Shown: one piece after another, positions 26,690-38,540 of the stretch
Position numbering within the stretch: position 1 is the first letter of the stretch
Layout of the letters: every line of letters starts with the position of its first letter
Source of the DNA: Cinclus cinclus
Taxonomy: Eukaryota; Chordata; Aves; Passeriformes; Cinclidae
Assembly: GCF_963662255.1 (NCBI RefSeq)
Contig: NC_085046.1
Location: 96,303,324-96,367,323, forward strand
Length of the DNA stretch: 64,000 nt
Reading direction: 5' to 3'
Made by a program: the position numbers and the translations under genes
Notes under the pieces: model-generated
Seen by the model: the letters and a program-made list of their open reading frames with translations, nothing else
Told to the model about the DNA's origin: nothing
Databases searched by the model: none

Positions 26690-27250
26690 CTTCATCTGTT
26701 TTGGGATAGTTTGGGGATGACCCTCATGTCTTGTCTGTTCATCTGCTGACACATCCTGCTGTCTGGGAGATTTGCTGCTGCCAGGGTAGATTTTAGGGTG
26801 CTGCACTGATGCTGCTGAGGCTTTCCCTGCTGCTTTTTTGTATGTACACCAAAGATCAGTCCAGGAGAGACCTGGAGCACATCAGGCATGACTACATGGT
26901 GCTGGAGGGGGTGTTCAAGGGCGTAGTGAGCTTAGGTGGAGTCTTCTTCTTGATTCTGCTAAAGGAAAAAGTCCTGGGAAGTGAAGGACAATTCTATGGG
27001 CCAGGATGAGTTGCAAGCTGGTGTCAACAGCAAGTTACCTTTTACTACCATGGGCTCTTTGGTTGATCAAGGAATGCTGGAAAGAGACAGGATCACCCTG
27101 AGCAGGGAGGAGGAAATCATCCTTGACAGCAGACTGGTGAGGGGAGCTGCAATAGGAAAGAGAGATGACAGCCCACGTGTGAGCAAGGAAGTGGACTGGG
27201 CTGACAGGCAAAGGTGTGCAGTTATATGGACAGGAAACACATTGAAAAGA
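26690..27250 (+). mobile_element. CR1 LINE first-ORF (esterase-like) remnant
   Basis: Two adjoining plus-strand frames read like the C-terminal half of the SGNH/GDSL-esterase-like domain of full-length CR1 ORF1. In the first (about 26857-27009) RRDLEHIRHDYMVLEGVFKG leads to a hydrophobic GVFFLILL strand and then a stop. After a frame change, the second (about 27002-27170) has MGSLVDQGMLERDRITLSRE followed by ILDSRL. In the family as I remember it, the DGIHLS block holds the catalytic Asp and His; here it is DRITLS, with His replaced by Thr. Frame break, stop and lost catalytic residue mean it is dead. It is notable because most avian CR1 copies keep only the 3' end. Confidence 0.6.
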
Positions 27251-28320
27251 AGAAAACAGGGCACAAAGGTGACCATTCTGATTATGCCTACACAAACTGG
27301 GAAATGCTATGGGGGCACAGTGGAATCTAATGGGTTAAACGGGTTTTTTTGGGGTTTTTTTTTTTGATGACAAATATTCTGCTACCTCTATAAGCCACAA
27401 ATACTTCATCTTTTCAGCTACACTTCCATAATTTCATGCCACTGCAGCCATCACTTGGAAATTCAATTTAAATAAAATATGGTATCATTTCTATTATCCA
27501 ACATAACTGCTGACACACCCATTAGTTAAATCCAGATCCAAGAGTTTTGTAACTTTGTTTTTTGTTTCCCACATTGTAAATGTGATGGATGAAATTTTGA
27601 GATAATGCAATTTGGAAATCATCACAGGATGCAATTGCATGGGAAAATAGAAAGTCTACAGTGACATCTTTAAAATAGTCACAGTTAAGGAGATAGTTTT
27701 GTCTAGGACAGATGGAATAATATTTTATTTGAGGAAATACAAGTTGACTTATAGAATGAATAGAGGCAGATGAAAAGCAGAAGATAAAATGAATTAGAGA
27801 TTCAGATATTTAAGCTTCCAAATACTCTAAAGGAAATCACTAATAGGTGAATGCTATTTAAAGTTTGAAATGTTCCTATCTACAAAAGCTTCTGCTGCTG
27901 CATATATTTCTAATGTTGAATCTTTCTTTCAGCTGGCCTGTAAGACAGGAATATAATTTATGACTTAATAAGGACAAAAAGAAATGGGAAGAAAACTTTT
28001 GGTAAAAAAAACTGATGATATATTGATTTCTTATGTTTTCTTACCTGGTACCAAGCTTCATAACAGAAGTATTATGAAACAAATTAGATGCTTCCTTCTT
28101 CTCCAATATATTTTCACCCATAAAACAATCTGTTGAAAGGATCTGAGAAGTGAGACAGCAAATTCCCACTAGTGTATCCTCATGCTACACTCCTGGGTGT
28201 TACATGACTTCTGGGGCTGGGCAGCTTGGGTTTGGACCCTATCCATTGCCTTGGCATGCATGGCTTTCACTCTTGAGAAACACTGGTTCCAATAGTCATC
28301 CTTAGGATCCAGCCTGATTT
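27251..28320. other. Intergenic sequence, no gene recognised
   Basis: AT-rich DNA between the CR1 ORF1 remnant and the pentanucleotide array, with a G/T-rich run at 27341-27365. Nothing coding is recognisable. Confidence 0.55.
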
Positions 28321-28580
28321 TTCCCTTCCCTTCCCTTCCCTTCCCTTCCCTTCCCTTCCCTTCCCTTCCCTTCCCTTCCCTTCCCTTCCCTTCCCTTCCC
28401 TTCCCTTCCCTTCCCTTCCCTTCCCTTCCCTTCCCTTCCCTTCCCTTCCCTTCCCTTCCCTTCCCTTCCCTTCCCTTCCCTTCCCTTCCCTTCCCTTCCC
28501 TTCCCTTCCCTTCCCTTCCCTTCCCTTCCCTTCCCTTCCCTTCCCTTCCCTTCCCTTCCCTTCCCTTCCCTTCCCTTCCC
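28321..28580. repeat. (TTCCC)n microsatellite, 52 copies
   Basis: 260 bases of perfect TTCCC repeat, pure pyrimidine on the plus strand and pure purine (GGGAA) on the minus strand. No interruptions are visible. The next bases, CTCTCCCC, extend the pyrimidine tract. Because the pentamer holds no stop in any frame, it opens long meaningless frames on the minus strand (28169-28786 and 28302-28739), which are not genes. Confidence 0.98.
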
Positions 28581-28582
28581 CT

Positions 28583-31500
28583 CTCCCCTGCCTGTTTTCT
28601 TCTCTGTGGATTCAGCCATGATATCCTCTGCCCTGCCTGTTGTACGAAGGCTCTGCCTGAAGAGCCTTGTGGAAGGTGTGAGTACCTGTGCACAAATGCA
28701 CACACAGACACACACACACATGCAGGCTGTGACATGCATCGTCTCAGCACGTCATTTCTCTCCCTTTTTCCACTGTGACACAGCACAGGTCATCAACAGT
28801 AGGTGAAGGCTGAGCACAGTATCCTGTCTTACTCCTGTCTGCTCATTGAACTCTGCTGCTGGTAAAATTCTCTTCATCCTGAACCAATGAAATTCCTGGA
28901 CAGGATGAAAGTCTGGAAATCTGACTTCTCAGATCTTCAAGACTCTTCTGCAGGTGAATCTTGTCATAGTGGATTGTATGCTTTTAGGAGATGACTTCTT
29001 CCCCAGCAACCAAATTCTCCTTGCTGGAAGTTCATGAGTGTTCATACGTCCAGAGAGAATGATTTTCTCATTCTTAGTAGAACTGTACTCTTTCTCTCTC
29101 CCTCCCTCCCTCCCTCCCTCTCCTGGACTTCTCCCTTTCCTTGCACTCCAGGCAACTAAAGTTCAGCTTGCAGCAGGTAAAAAATCAAGAAAGGGTAATT
29201 GAATATATACAAACAAACTGGAATTTGCAGGTGAATTACAATAGTGTGCTAAGTGTTTAGTGTAAAATGCAGAATTAATAATTTGTACACAAAGATTCAC
29301 CGATTTTTTTTCACTATATAATTTATGATATATTTAAAGGGATGTTTTAAGGGTATGGAAGTATAAACACTTTCATTTTTACTTTTATGATCGGAACAGC
29401 TGCTATTCGTAAAATGCATTCTTCAAACACAACAGTACTGCTGGTTTCTGGTCTAATTGTAGAACTGATGTCAGTAAGTCATTACAACTGAAAAAACGAG
29501 GTAAACCTGTGTTTTTAGAAATTCAACAAAATTATGTAATATGTGCTAATACAGTTGGAAGACATTAGTTTAGGAGGTAAATATAATGCCTTATTTTAGT
29601 GTATTCAGGTAGGGTGAAGAGGTCACTCAAAATATTTTCTCTTCTGAAAATTGATTTTCTTGGTGAAAGGAAGAGCTCCAGAGAAAGTTTGTCTTTCTAA
29701 AATTTTAAACCTCTTTTTTTCGTGTGCAATTATCTTTTTTTGTCACTGGTTATTACAAGCAGAGGAAGAAAACTGTTTGTGTGTGGAGCTTCAGCAAACC
29801 TAGTGGGACCTGGGAACCTGTTTCTGCTGTAGAGTTGAGTTGAGTTGAGTTGGCTTTGCAGTTCTGGGAAGTTTACTAAGGTAATTAGTTATTTCTGATA
29901 AAAAGCATGACTTTCTACGGGAATGAAACAATCTCTGAAGAAACAGTATCAACTGATACTATGGGAGGCCAAAGAAAAAGACAAAAACAAAATCCCAAAC
30001 CCAACCAAAATGAAGTGGACATGAAAAGAAAGGAGAAATTCTGAAAAACTCTACCAATGAATGGGAACCAAACTTTCACGTAAGAGTTATTTTGACTTCT
30101 AAGTGCTTGTAGAAAGGGAAGGAGGGGACACAGAAGGAAATTATACCATTACTTTATCATTCCTTCAAAAGATTTTATCAACTTCAACTATTTCCCTACT
30201 GTAGAATTTTAGTTTAGTTTCTTGATTTTCTAAATCCCAGAGAGTTTGCTTACACTCTTCTATACCTCTATATTCCTGATATTTGCTTTCCAAGAAAAAC
30301 ATTGAAAGATTATACATTTAAATATTATGAAACTTTGCATGTTTTTCTTCTTTAAATACCTAATATCAGATAGATGTAGGTACAACTGCAAAACATGATG
30401 AGGTAACATGCTGCCAAAAGAGGCTGGTGGAGGATAACAAGCATATGAGCACTTCCTTACTAAAGGGGGGTCCTGTGGACCTATCCTGAGTGCTGTCACC
30501 TCCTCCTACTTTCTGTTCAGGAAGCAAGATGATGTGACCCTGGGCAGAGCAGACAGCAGTGGCAGTGTCTGGCATGTGCAGCAGGAAGGCAGAGTCTATT
30601 TTTATCAGATGCCACGATACGTTTTTATTTAGCATTTCTGAAGTGTTCACACGTGGCGTGTCACCTGGAGCTGTGCGTGTGCAGGGGTGAAGGTGTGTGG
30701 GTGTGTTTTTCTCCCATAGAAGGGTTCCTCCGAGAGGGAGGTTTTCATCCCACACATACCAGGCTGAAAGCAAAGAAACTGTGTTTAGAAAGGTGCTAAA
30801 TTAAGTGATTGAACAGAGGAGAGGGAGGATGAAAGAATTATGCAGATGCTGCTGTCAAAATAAAATGGGACAATTGCTTAAAACAAAAGCCTGGAATACT
30901 TTAGTGTACTTAGAAGATTTAATTAGAACTATGTAGGCCTGATTTGCCACTGTTTGTGCCTTATATAATCATAAAAATTGTTCAAGGTACCATATTGTAA
31001 TAAGGGGAGATATTTACATTATTCATCAAGAGTGAAAATAGATTAATGTTGATGCACACTTTCAAATAAAATATATATGCAAAGAAACAAAAGTCATGAT
31101 GTCTGTGTTTGAAAATGGTTATGACAGAATGTAGAGCAGCCAAGAATCTCCAAACTCTTTCCATTTTTTCTTTTTGGCTGTTTGTACCTTGTTATCACTA
31201 TTAATATAACACTTATTTTTTGTATACATCCAAATTATACAGTTATATCAAGATTTCTACACGGAAATTCTTCACTGAATTTGCAAGGCAACCTTAACTT
31301 TGTTATGTACCTGCTATAGTATACTACAATGTTGTAATATTATATGTTATCAAGCAACTGGGATATATTGTTTGGCAAATATAACACAAGAGTTAACTAA
31401 TAAATTTTAAGGCAGAAGGGATATCCTTCTGTTTGGTGGAAAATGTTTTATCTCTTTGTTCCCAGCTGACCATATGTGTAATGTACAATTTTCTAGCAAA

Positions 31501-33540
31501 TATATGGCAAATAAATCATCAGGGAAGAGCGTGCTGGTTGTTATGAGGTCCTGTGATTTGTGTCAGGTGGAAATGCTCTGGAAGGTGGGAGGTACCATCA
31601 CCATACTCAAAATTACCTATTAAGCATGTTTACATAGGAGAAACACTTGGACTTCAGGGTAGGGTTGTAATGCAACAATCAGGACAGCAAGGATATACCC
31701 AGGAGAAGATGGGGACATGTCAACACTCCCATGGGTAGCAGCAGGGCTTGCTCATAGTGGAAAACCAGAGCAAAGACTGCACAATGAAGGGCAAGGCTTA
31801 TTTGGCAAGAATATGTGGTTTATTGTAAAGCAGGCTGTTGTTGGAAGTTAGTGGTCTGAGGAAAAGATCTGACCTCTAAGAATATGGTGTTCCAGGGGGG
31901 AGGATGGGTTTCAATCACTTTTTCATTTGCCCCTCTTCCTTAGCAGAAGTGAATGAATCTTCAGATCTGTATCTGCAAGGTATATTAAAAATTTTACCTG
32001 ATTTAATTTAACGTAGTGAATTTTGAGGCACTGCAATTCAAGGAACCTATTTGGTAAGTGTAGAGTCCCATCACAGCAGTCATTCAGTCTAATTTGAATA
32101 ATACTTAGACTTCCATGAGAAAATTCTTGCTGGAATTTGCATGATCACTTAAATTCTTATCCAGCCTTGGCAGAAAACTTAAGTAATAGAAATTTAGCTG
32201 TCTTTGGCAAGCTGTGTAAAGAGTTAATTAGCTTCACTGTGTTGTACCTTCTGTTTGGTTTAGTGAATTTATCTCTCTTCTGTGCTTGCCTGTCATTAAC
32301 TTTCAGTCTCCTTGATTGCAGTCTACATGGATCTTCAAGTTCTTCATTAATTATTTTAGGTAAACTCATTAGACACTGTTCCTTTTGTCTTTCTACATTT
32401 CGACATTTTAATCATATTTCCAGTCTCTAAAGGCAGAGGGAATGTAATTTTTCTGTGCTCTATTCCATTGATAAAAAATTGCAGGCTAGACTTTTTCACT
32501 CTCTCTTTCACAGAGCCTGAGAGACTCTCTCACAAAGGACTCTCCATCCTGTCAACATGAATAGAATCAATTATTCCTAGGGACCCTACTTACCTTCCAG
32601 TTGTTGCCATGGATAGAGACAAACACATTAAAAATATATTGTAGTGGTTATTTTTTTACTTAAAAATATCTATTTTTTAAAAAAAATCTCATTGGGAAAC
32701 TTGTAAGATTGATCCTTTTACGGTGTAAGAAAAACGGTGTGATCATTAATCTTTCTCAATATTAAAGTCTTCAACAAGTTGACAGTGCTCATCCTAGCTT
32801 ATGAGATACAGGCACTACAAAGCCGACTTTAGAAATCAAATGTCTCTGAATGTCAGAGAAATTGCCAATATTTCTATTGCAGACTTTTAAACATTTATTT
32901 CGTAAGTAGTAAACAGTAAATTATATTGCTAAAACCAATAACTCAGAGCAAAGGGATTTCAGTTAAAATGATTTAAGATATATCTATGGTCTCTGATGTT
33001 TTGTATTTGTCTGGAAGTCTTCCTTCATACCTCAGATAGACTATCATATGGATTTTTTCCACATAGAGTATATAAATGGATAAGAATATTTTTTTAATTT
33101 AGGTGGTGTGAGTTTTGTGAATGGGAGAATTGCAGTTCTTAGGCTGGAATGTCTTTTAACATAATTTACTAGAGCATGTCCTGAGGGTCACATCAAACCA
33201 TTTTCTTATTATAACTAGTGTGAAAGAAGAACAAGATTACACCAAGTTTAATTAGATTGGCCCCATAATTTATGTTGCTGAATATTTGCTGAAACTGTTA
33301 GCAGAACAGTAATGTAGTCAAAGTTTTCAGAAATAGGCTTCTTGCAATGTCATCACAGACTCACAGTTCTAGAAAGACTGCTTTGTCTAAATGTACACAA
33401 AAATAAAGTCAAGGATAGGTATAGGTTATATTTTTCAGCATTTCAAACTATTTTTATATCATTCTGCTGTAAGTCAATCTCATTAATATTTGCTGTACTG
33501 GAATTGTGGACACTAAACTTCCCTTGAATGCATTTAAAGC
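28583..33540. other. Gene-free stretch upstream of the CD226 remnant
   Basis: AT-rich DNA with small repeats only: a CA-rich run near 28702-28722, the CCCT tract at 29.1 kb and four GAGTT units near 29833-29850. I looked for the first Ig-like exon of CD226 on the plus strand (Cys followed by Val/Tyr/Pro, then a Trp, then Tyr-x-Cys) and found none that I can support. Confidence 0.5.
29095..29122. repeat. (CCCT)n microsatellite
   Basis: About five CCTC/CCCT units preceded by a CT-rich run. It is another homopyrimidine stretch, about 500 bases from the TTCCC array. Confidence 0.9.
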
Positions 33541-33576
33541 AGGTTTTTGCTGGGGTTTTGTGTTTTTCAACACATG

Positions 33577-33890
33577 CTTTTGAAGTGTCTGAAAAACAAA
33601 ATAATCCCATGTTTACCAAGCCAGGAGGAAATGTTGCTTTTACTTGCCCTTATAAAACTGGAGATTCAGTGCAGCGAGTGATGTGGGAAAGGATTAAAGC
33701 AGATTGGGTAGATACTGTCATTCTGTGCAACTCGTCAGGAAAGCAAAGCTTTGGTGCGGATTTCAAAGAATGTACACCAGTGGATTGTTCTGATCAGGAA
33801 AACACCAGGATTTTCTTTTAAAACATTGTAGCCTCTGACTTTGTAATGTACTTTTGTGTAGCTGCTATATGGTGAGTTTTGCTGTGGCTG
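33577..33890 (+). pseudogene. CD226: CD226 second Ig-like domain exon, disrupted
   Basis: CD226 (DNAM-1) is an activating receptor on NK and T cells that binds nectin/PVR-type ligands. The exon encodes its membrane-proximal V-like domain. Residues AFEVSEKQ, then KPGGNVAFTCPY (first Cys at 33645-33647), VMWERIKADWVDTVILCNSS (Trp at 33684-33686), a DFKE...VDCS block and, after the break, ASDFVMYFC (second Cys at 33855-33857) follow human CD226 domain 2 strand by strand. It has three lesions. TAA at 33819-33821 interrupts the frame where a CAA-type codon is expected. Between the second Cys and the G strand, several residues are missing and the frame changes, with MVSFAVAG read in another frame up to a GTCAGT donor at 33891. 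The expected phase-1 acceptor reads TG (33575-33576) instead of AG. The call rests on domain similarity, neighbours and strand. Confidence 0.8.
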
Positions 33891-34145
33891 GTCAGTAAAG
33901 GAGAAAATGGTAAATGTTTTCAAAATAGGACCTTCTGGGGCATTAGTATTTTAACCCAAATGAAATAACTCCTCAGTAACAAATGAGCATTTATTTAAAT
34001 ACCACATTCCAATTAGCAGCATGCAAAAGATAACAAAGATAACAAAAAAAATATCTTGTTTTCTCAAAAATAAGCTGGGTTTAAGCTTGTCTGATCTCAT
34101 TACGGGACTTTAGATTTTTGTGGGAAACTGGTTTGATATTAACAA

Positions 34146-34533
34146 TCACAGAATAGAATACAATCATGGAATTATTTAGACTGGAAAAGATCTCCAGGAT
34201 CATCAAGCCCAACATTTGACTGGGCACCACCTTGTTAATTAAATCATTCTTGCTGTTTCTTGAACACTTTCAGGGATAGTGACTTCAGTACCTGCCTGGG
34301 CAGACTCTTTCAATGACTGGCCACCTTTTCCTCATGTTCAACCAGAACATTCCCATGGTGAAGTTGAAGGGAGTCTCTTGTCCTGTCACTGGGTGTCTGG
34401 GAGAAGAGACCAACCCCCACCTGGCTACAACCTTTTCAGATGATTGTAGAGAGTGATAAGGTCTCCTCTGATTGTCCTTTTCTCCAGGCTAAACAACCCC
34501 AGCTCTCTCAGCTGCTCCTCATATGACTTACAA
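34146..34533 (-). mobile_element. CR1 LINE fragment (antisense), about 390 bp
   Basis: It starts with CACAGAATAGAATACAATCA-type terminal octamers. It then runs through GGGATAGTGACTTCAGTACC, GGGAGAAGAGACCAACCCCC, AGAGTGATAAGGTCTCCTCT and TTCTCCAGGCTAAACAACCC. Minus-strand orientation, truncated near 34533. If the CD226 model is right, it lies in a CD226 intron. Confidence 0.95.
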
Positions 34534-37276
34534 GAAGGAGACGCTTGGAAGGGGAGTGACTGCCTGAGTTTGCAGGAAGAGATGAACATTCTCCCAAAGA
34601 AGGCACAAGGAGAATTCCCCATCAGCACATTGTACTCCAGGGCATTGGGGATGAGACCTGTCCTCCAACAAAGACAAAGAGCTCACTCACAGTGGTATTT
34701 GTAATGTAGAAATTTGACAACTGGGCTCCATCCACCTTATTCAGGTAAGGGGTTTCCTAATAGACAGCTGAGAAGCTCTCTAGGTTTTGGTGTTGTTATT
34801 GCCACAGATTGTTTACGATGGGAGCTACATGTCCCAACAAGTAGACACTAGAAATTTCTGAAACTGTGGGTTGAATTCCACCTTTACCTCTATTTTTTGC
34901 TATGACACAAAAAAAAAAAAAAGCCAAAACAAAACAAACCAAACAAAAAAATCCTGACTTGGTTTTGCTTCTTTTCTGTAGAATGTATTTTGAAGACCTA
35001 ACCCTTGCACCACCCCAGACCTTCTTCTTGCTGTTCAGTCCAGCTTTCATCGCTCTGCCCTTGTTCCTGGTGATACACGAGTGTTCGGCAGTGCTGCGGC
35101 ATGGTCTAAAACTCCAGAATATATTTAAACTGTGGCATGGTTAATTGAGAAGTGGAGAATGTGCTTGGGAAAAGAACATGGTGACCTGCTTTACTTTGAA
35201 TACTTGACCACAAAAATCCATGAAAATGAGCAGAATGTGATAAAAATACAGGAAACAGGACAAAAACTCCTCATCTCTGACAATTTTAAACATTCATATT
35301 TCAAAATCCTGCCTATATTGACATAATCAAGCATGTCTTAATTGTGTAGCAATATAAATATTTCCTTCTTACTCCCAAGTGCAGCTCTTCTAACACCAAA
35401 ATGGAAACATATATTTGCAATAAACACAGTAACCTTCAGAATGATCAGCTCTACCTATACAAAATGTTTCTTCTCCAAAATATATCTTCCCCAAAATAAG
35501 AGTTTTGTTTCCATGCTTCTTTTGCTCTTGAAACAAATTCAATTTATGATTTTTAGTCCTAGCAATGGCAGCATAGTTGTGGATGTTTATTGGAGAAAAA
35601 TAACATGAAAACATTGAAGATTATGGAGTACAGGACGATTCAGAAAGCACTCCACTCTATCCCTTTTAAGCCCTTATCCTGTATTATTAAGCGTATTTTT
35701 TTTGAGTTTTCATTATTTTCAAAGAAAATAAATTATCAAGGATTTCCCTATTATTTCTCTTCAACAATTGGAACTTTTTCATAACACAAAATTAATATTT
35801 CCAGAGCGATATGGAAAAACAGTAAATGGAGAGAAATAGCAGGGTGGGCATCAGCTCCCACTGCACTCTGTAGCACAGATAGTGAAGTCCTTCACAAACT
35901 CACGAGTGACTTACTCTGCTTGATCCAACATTTGTGGCTAGAAAAAACAAACTGCTGCCAGAAACCTGCGGCACTAATTTTTTTCTTCTGTATGTTCTAC
36001 CAGTTCAGTCATGTCATTTTCTTTGGCTTAGCATTACAGCTAAGCCACTCTCCAGCCCAAATTTTCTACCAAACTCTTCCAATGCTTTAAGCCTCTTGGT
36101 GTGATTCTGCATGGGTGAAACAATTCTTCTCACCTTGCCCAGTTCCAGAGTTATTTTGGAATACTGAGTCTAGAATGTGGGAGGAGAGGAGGAGAGCTGA
36201 TGTTTAGGTTTTAGGTTGAGAGAGTAAGAGAAAAGATAAGAAACCCTTTATATATTTTTTAAGCTGTTGCTGAGAGGACCTTGAGAACTTTTGAAGAAGA
36301 GGAATCTTAGGTGAAAGGCTGTATTAAGAGCACAGGATTATTTTCAGAAGAGGTAAAAGACAAAAAACTGCTGATTCTTAGAAGTGGTATGGTAGAAAGA
36401 AGCAGCTTGCTTCTTGTCTAGAGGTGAATGTGTTTTTGCAAAGAAAAACAGCATGGAATCCTTGCTAAGAAAAAAGGGAGAGAGGAAGGAATAGATATTC
36501 AAGCATCATGAAAGCAGTTCTTGTATCAGTAAAAGTCAGCATGCTGCATTTAATGTTTTTCAATGTTAGTAAAAATTAAAAATGAGAGTAATACAGTATC
36601 ACTAAGTTTATCCACTCTATCCCACTAAATATTGTGACTGTTGTTTTCCAGAAACAGGAATTTACAGGTTAAATTTGACTTATGCAAATGTTTTTTGACC
36701 TCAATACCAGGAACATATAAAGCAATGTATTTGTAAATCAGTGTAGTTCTCGTTGGATGACTCTTACAGAAACAGCCAAATATTTCATAATTATAGAATG
36801 TGTTCAGGAGATTTTGGATTAATTTCTGATGTGTCCTTCACCATATCTCTCCTTCTAAAAATTCTGTCGATACGGAGATCAGTCATGACACCAGATTCCA
36901 CATCTAAATCTGTTTTCTGTGCTTTTCTTACCATGTTTTTTATTTTGAGACAGTCTTTGAAGAAAGCGAGCAGACTTGAAATTCACATATTGTTTTGTTG
37001 GATGATTGAGAAAGAATGGGATGTGTCATATGAAAAGATGGAAAAATTAGCAGGGCTGAGAAAAAAGGACTTATTCCCTCCTGAAGGCACAGACATTTTT
37101 AGAGATCTAATATTTTTTTCCTTGCTTTAGCAGAAAGAAGGGTAGCAAGTTCTCTCAGGCAAAGTAAAACAGAAACATGTTTTTGTGTGGTCCCATTAGA
37201 TCTGAAAAACGGGTTAGTGGTTGTTGTTGGTCCATGCATGTTTAGAGGGTCAGAGTTACCTTACAATTTTTACTAG

Positions 37277-37412
37277 GCCTTTCACCAGTTTTGTTGCCCT
37301 CATCTGGACACATACAAATACCTCCACCTACTTCTAAATGTGTGGAGCCCAGACCTGCACATAGTGCTCAGGGTGAGATCACACCACGGCTGAATAGAGC
37401 CAGGATAACCTT
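37277..37412 (-). mobile_element. Internal CR1 LINE fragment (antisense)
   Basis: CTTTCACCAGTTTTGTTGCC, CATCTGGACACA and AGCCCAGACCTGCACATAGT match, in antisense, the CR1 segment just upstream of the usual 3' fragment. Both ends are missing, so it is an isolated internal piece and may be part of a broken older insertion. Confidence 0.8.
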
Positions 37413-38442
37413 CATTAGCATCCAGATTGAAAAGCAGGGAACTACTTGTACAGTTGTTGAGGGTATCATACATTCCTTGAGAGCTGGAAGGAGACAGCAG
37501 TGCTTCTGGGTCGTGGGAAGCAGGCAGAAAATAAGAACTGCAGTAAGGGAGTGAGGAGACCCAGAATATGAGTGAAATTAAATTCCTTCTTCATTCATGA
37601 AGTCATTCAGTATGAACACAAAGCATCAAACCATCTGTGTGGGTCTCTACTCAACCAACCACCGTTCCCTGGGATTGACTGCATTCATGCTGGATCTCTG
37701 CCTTTCAGCTATGGGGTAAATTATTTCAGTGATACCCAGTTAGGATACCATAAATGCCAGTCCAACAAGGCATGTGGCAAAATACATTAGGGTCTTGACA
37801 GAGAAGTTCAAATCTCTTGCTAAGCCATCTCTGGTCCATCAGTGCTTCTTCCTCAAAACCGAAGTTGGTGCACTGAAGCTTGAAAAGTGTCCTACAAAAA
37901 TAATTTCCCAAACTTGCAGAGAAATACTAATACTTAACAGAAATTGTACTGATGCCGAAAATATACTTAATAACCTCCTGTCAGCATAAAACCTTTGTCA
38001 AGAACATAAGAACTAAAGAGGCACATGACAAGCCTTTGACATGTTTCTGCAAAATCTTGACTGGGATGTTAAAGTCAGTAATTACAAAAGGTTTTGTACA
38101 GTAAAAGAAAACAAATGCCTAAGGGAGGTTTTGCTCACTTCAAATGAGAAAAGGCACACAGGCTTTCAGTTGTTGTTAGTTAAAAGAAATATAATCAAAT
38201 TATTTTTCTCATCCATATTTAACTGACATCTGATAATCTCAGCTCTCAAACTCATTAACTCAGAGATTATTATCTTGACCTGATGAAACTGAAGGTGAAA
38301 CTTCAGAAAAAGAAAAGTGAAGTCTGGAGCAGTTAAACTTAAGGGTGGGGATGCTGCTGAAATTTGCAACTCTATCCAGATTCACTCATCCTTAATGACA
38401 ATCAAATAGACGATTTTAATTTTTTTCCCTTGTTACTTATAG

Positions 38443-38540
38443 GATTTTTTTGTTGTTGCATTTCTGTAAGCGCTCACTTTCTCTGATGGGTAACATAACA
38501 GCTGGTAAAAAAGACATAATAATTTTTCCTGAATTTGGAG
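38443..38540 (+). CDS. CD226: Candidate CD226 membrane/cytoplasmic exon
   Basis: A 98-base interval bounded by a pyrimidine-rich acceptor ending TATAG (38442) and a consensus donor GGAG/GTAAGT (38541). Its one open frame starts with one base finishing a codon, encodes 32 residues beginning IFLLLHFCKRS and ends with one base. That single base joins the first two bases of the exon at 43231, giving a continuous frame into the terminal exon. The start resembles the end of a membrane segment followed by basic residues, as expected just after the CD226 transmembrane helix. Direct similarity to CD226 is weak. The splice phase is the main evidence, and a chance exon-like match is possible. Confidence 0.35.

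Larger units (their letters stand above)
33891..38442 (+). other. Putative CD226 intron
   Basis: Sequence between the domain 2 exon and the next candidate exon, holding CR1 fragments at 34.1-34.5 and 37.3-37.4 kb. A transmembrane exon should lie here or in the next intron; none was recognised. A good acceptor at 35995-36000 is followed by a short frame without clear homology. A 125-codon frame at 36753-37130 has no recognisable motif. Confidence 0.4.

Noticed and set aside
28169..28786. Long minus-strand open frames (205 and 145 codons) rich in Gly-Arg-Glu-Gly-Lys
   Set aside because: They are produced by the TTCCC pentamer array, which contains no stop in any frame; the flanks show no gene.
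34902..35144. 80-codon frame with a hydrophobic stretch, considered as the CD226 membrane exon
   Set aside because: The Lys-rich start is a poly(A)-like tract and the hydrophobic part has no CD226 similarity or fitting donor.
35999..36111. Good 3' splice site at 35995-36000 followed by a short open frame, considered as the CD226 membrane exon
   Set aside because: No continuous hydrophobic helix, no matching donor and no recognisable homology.
36753..37130. 125-codon plus-strand frame between putative CD226 exons
   Set aside because: No domain, no signal or splice logic and no similarity that I recognise; most likely chance.
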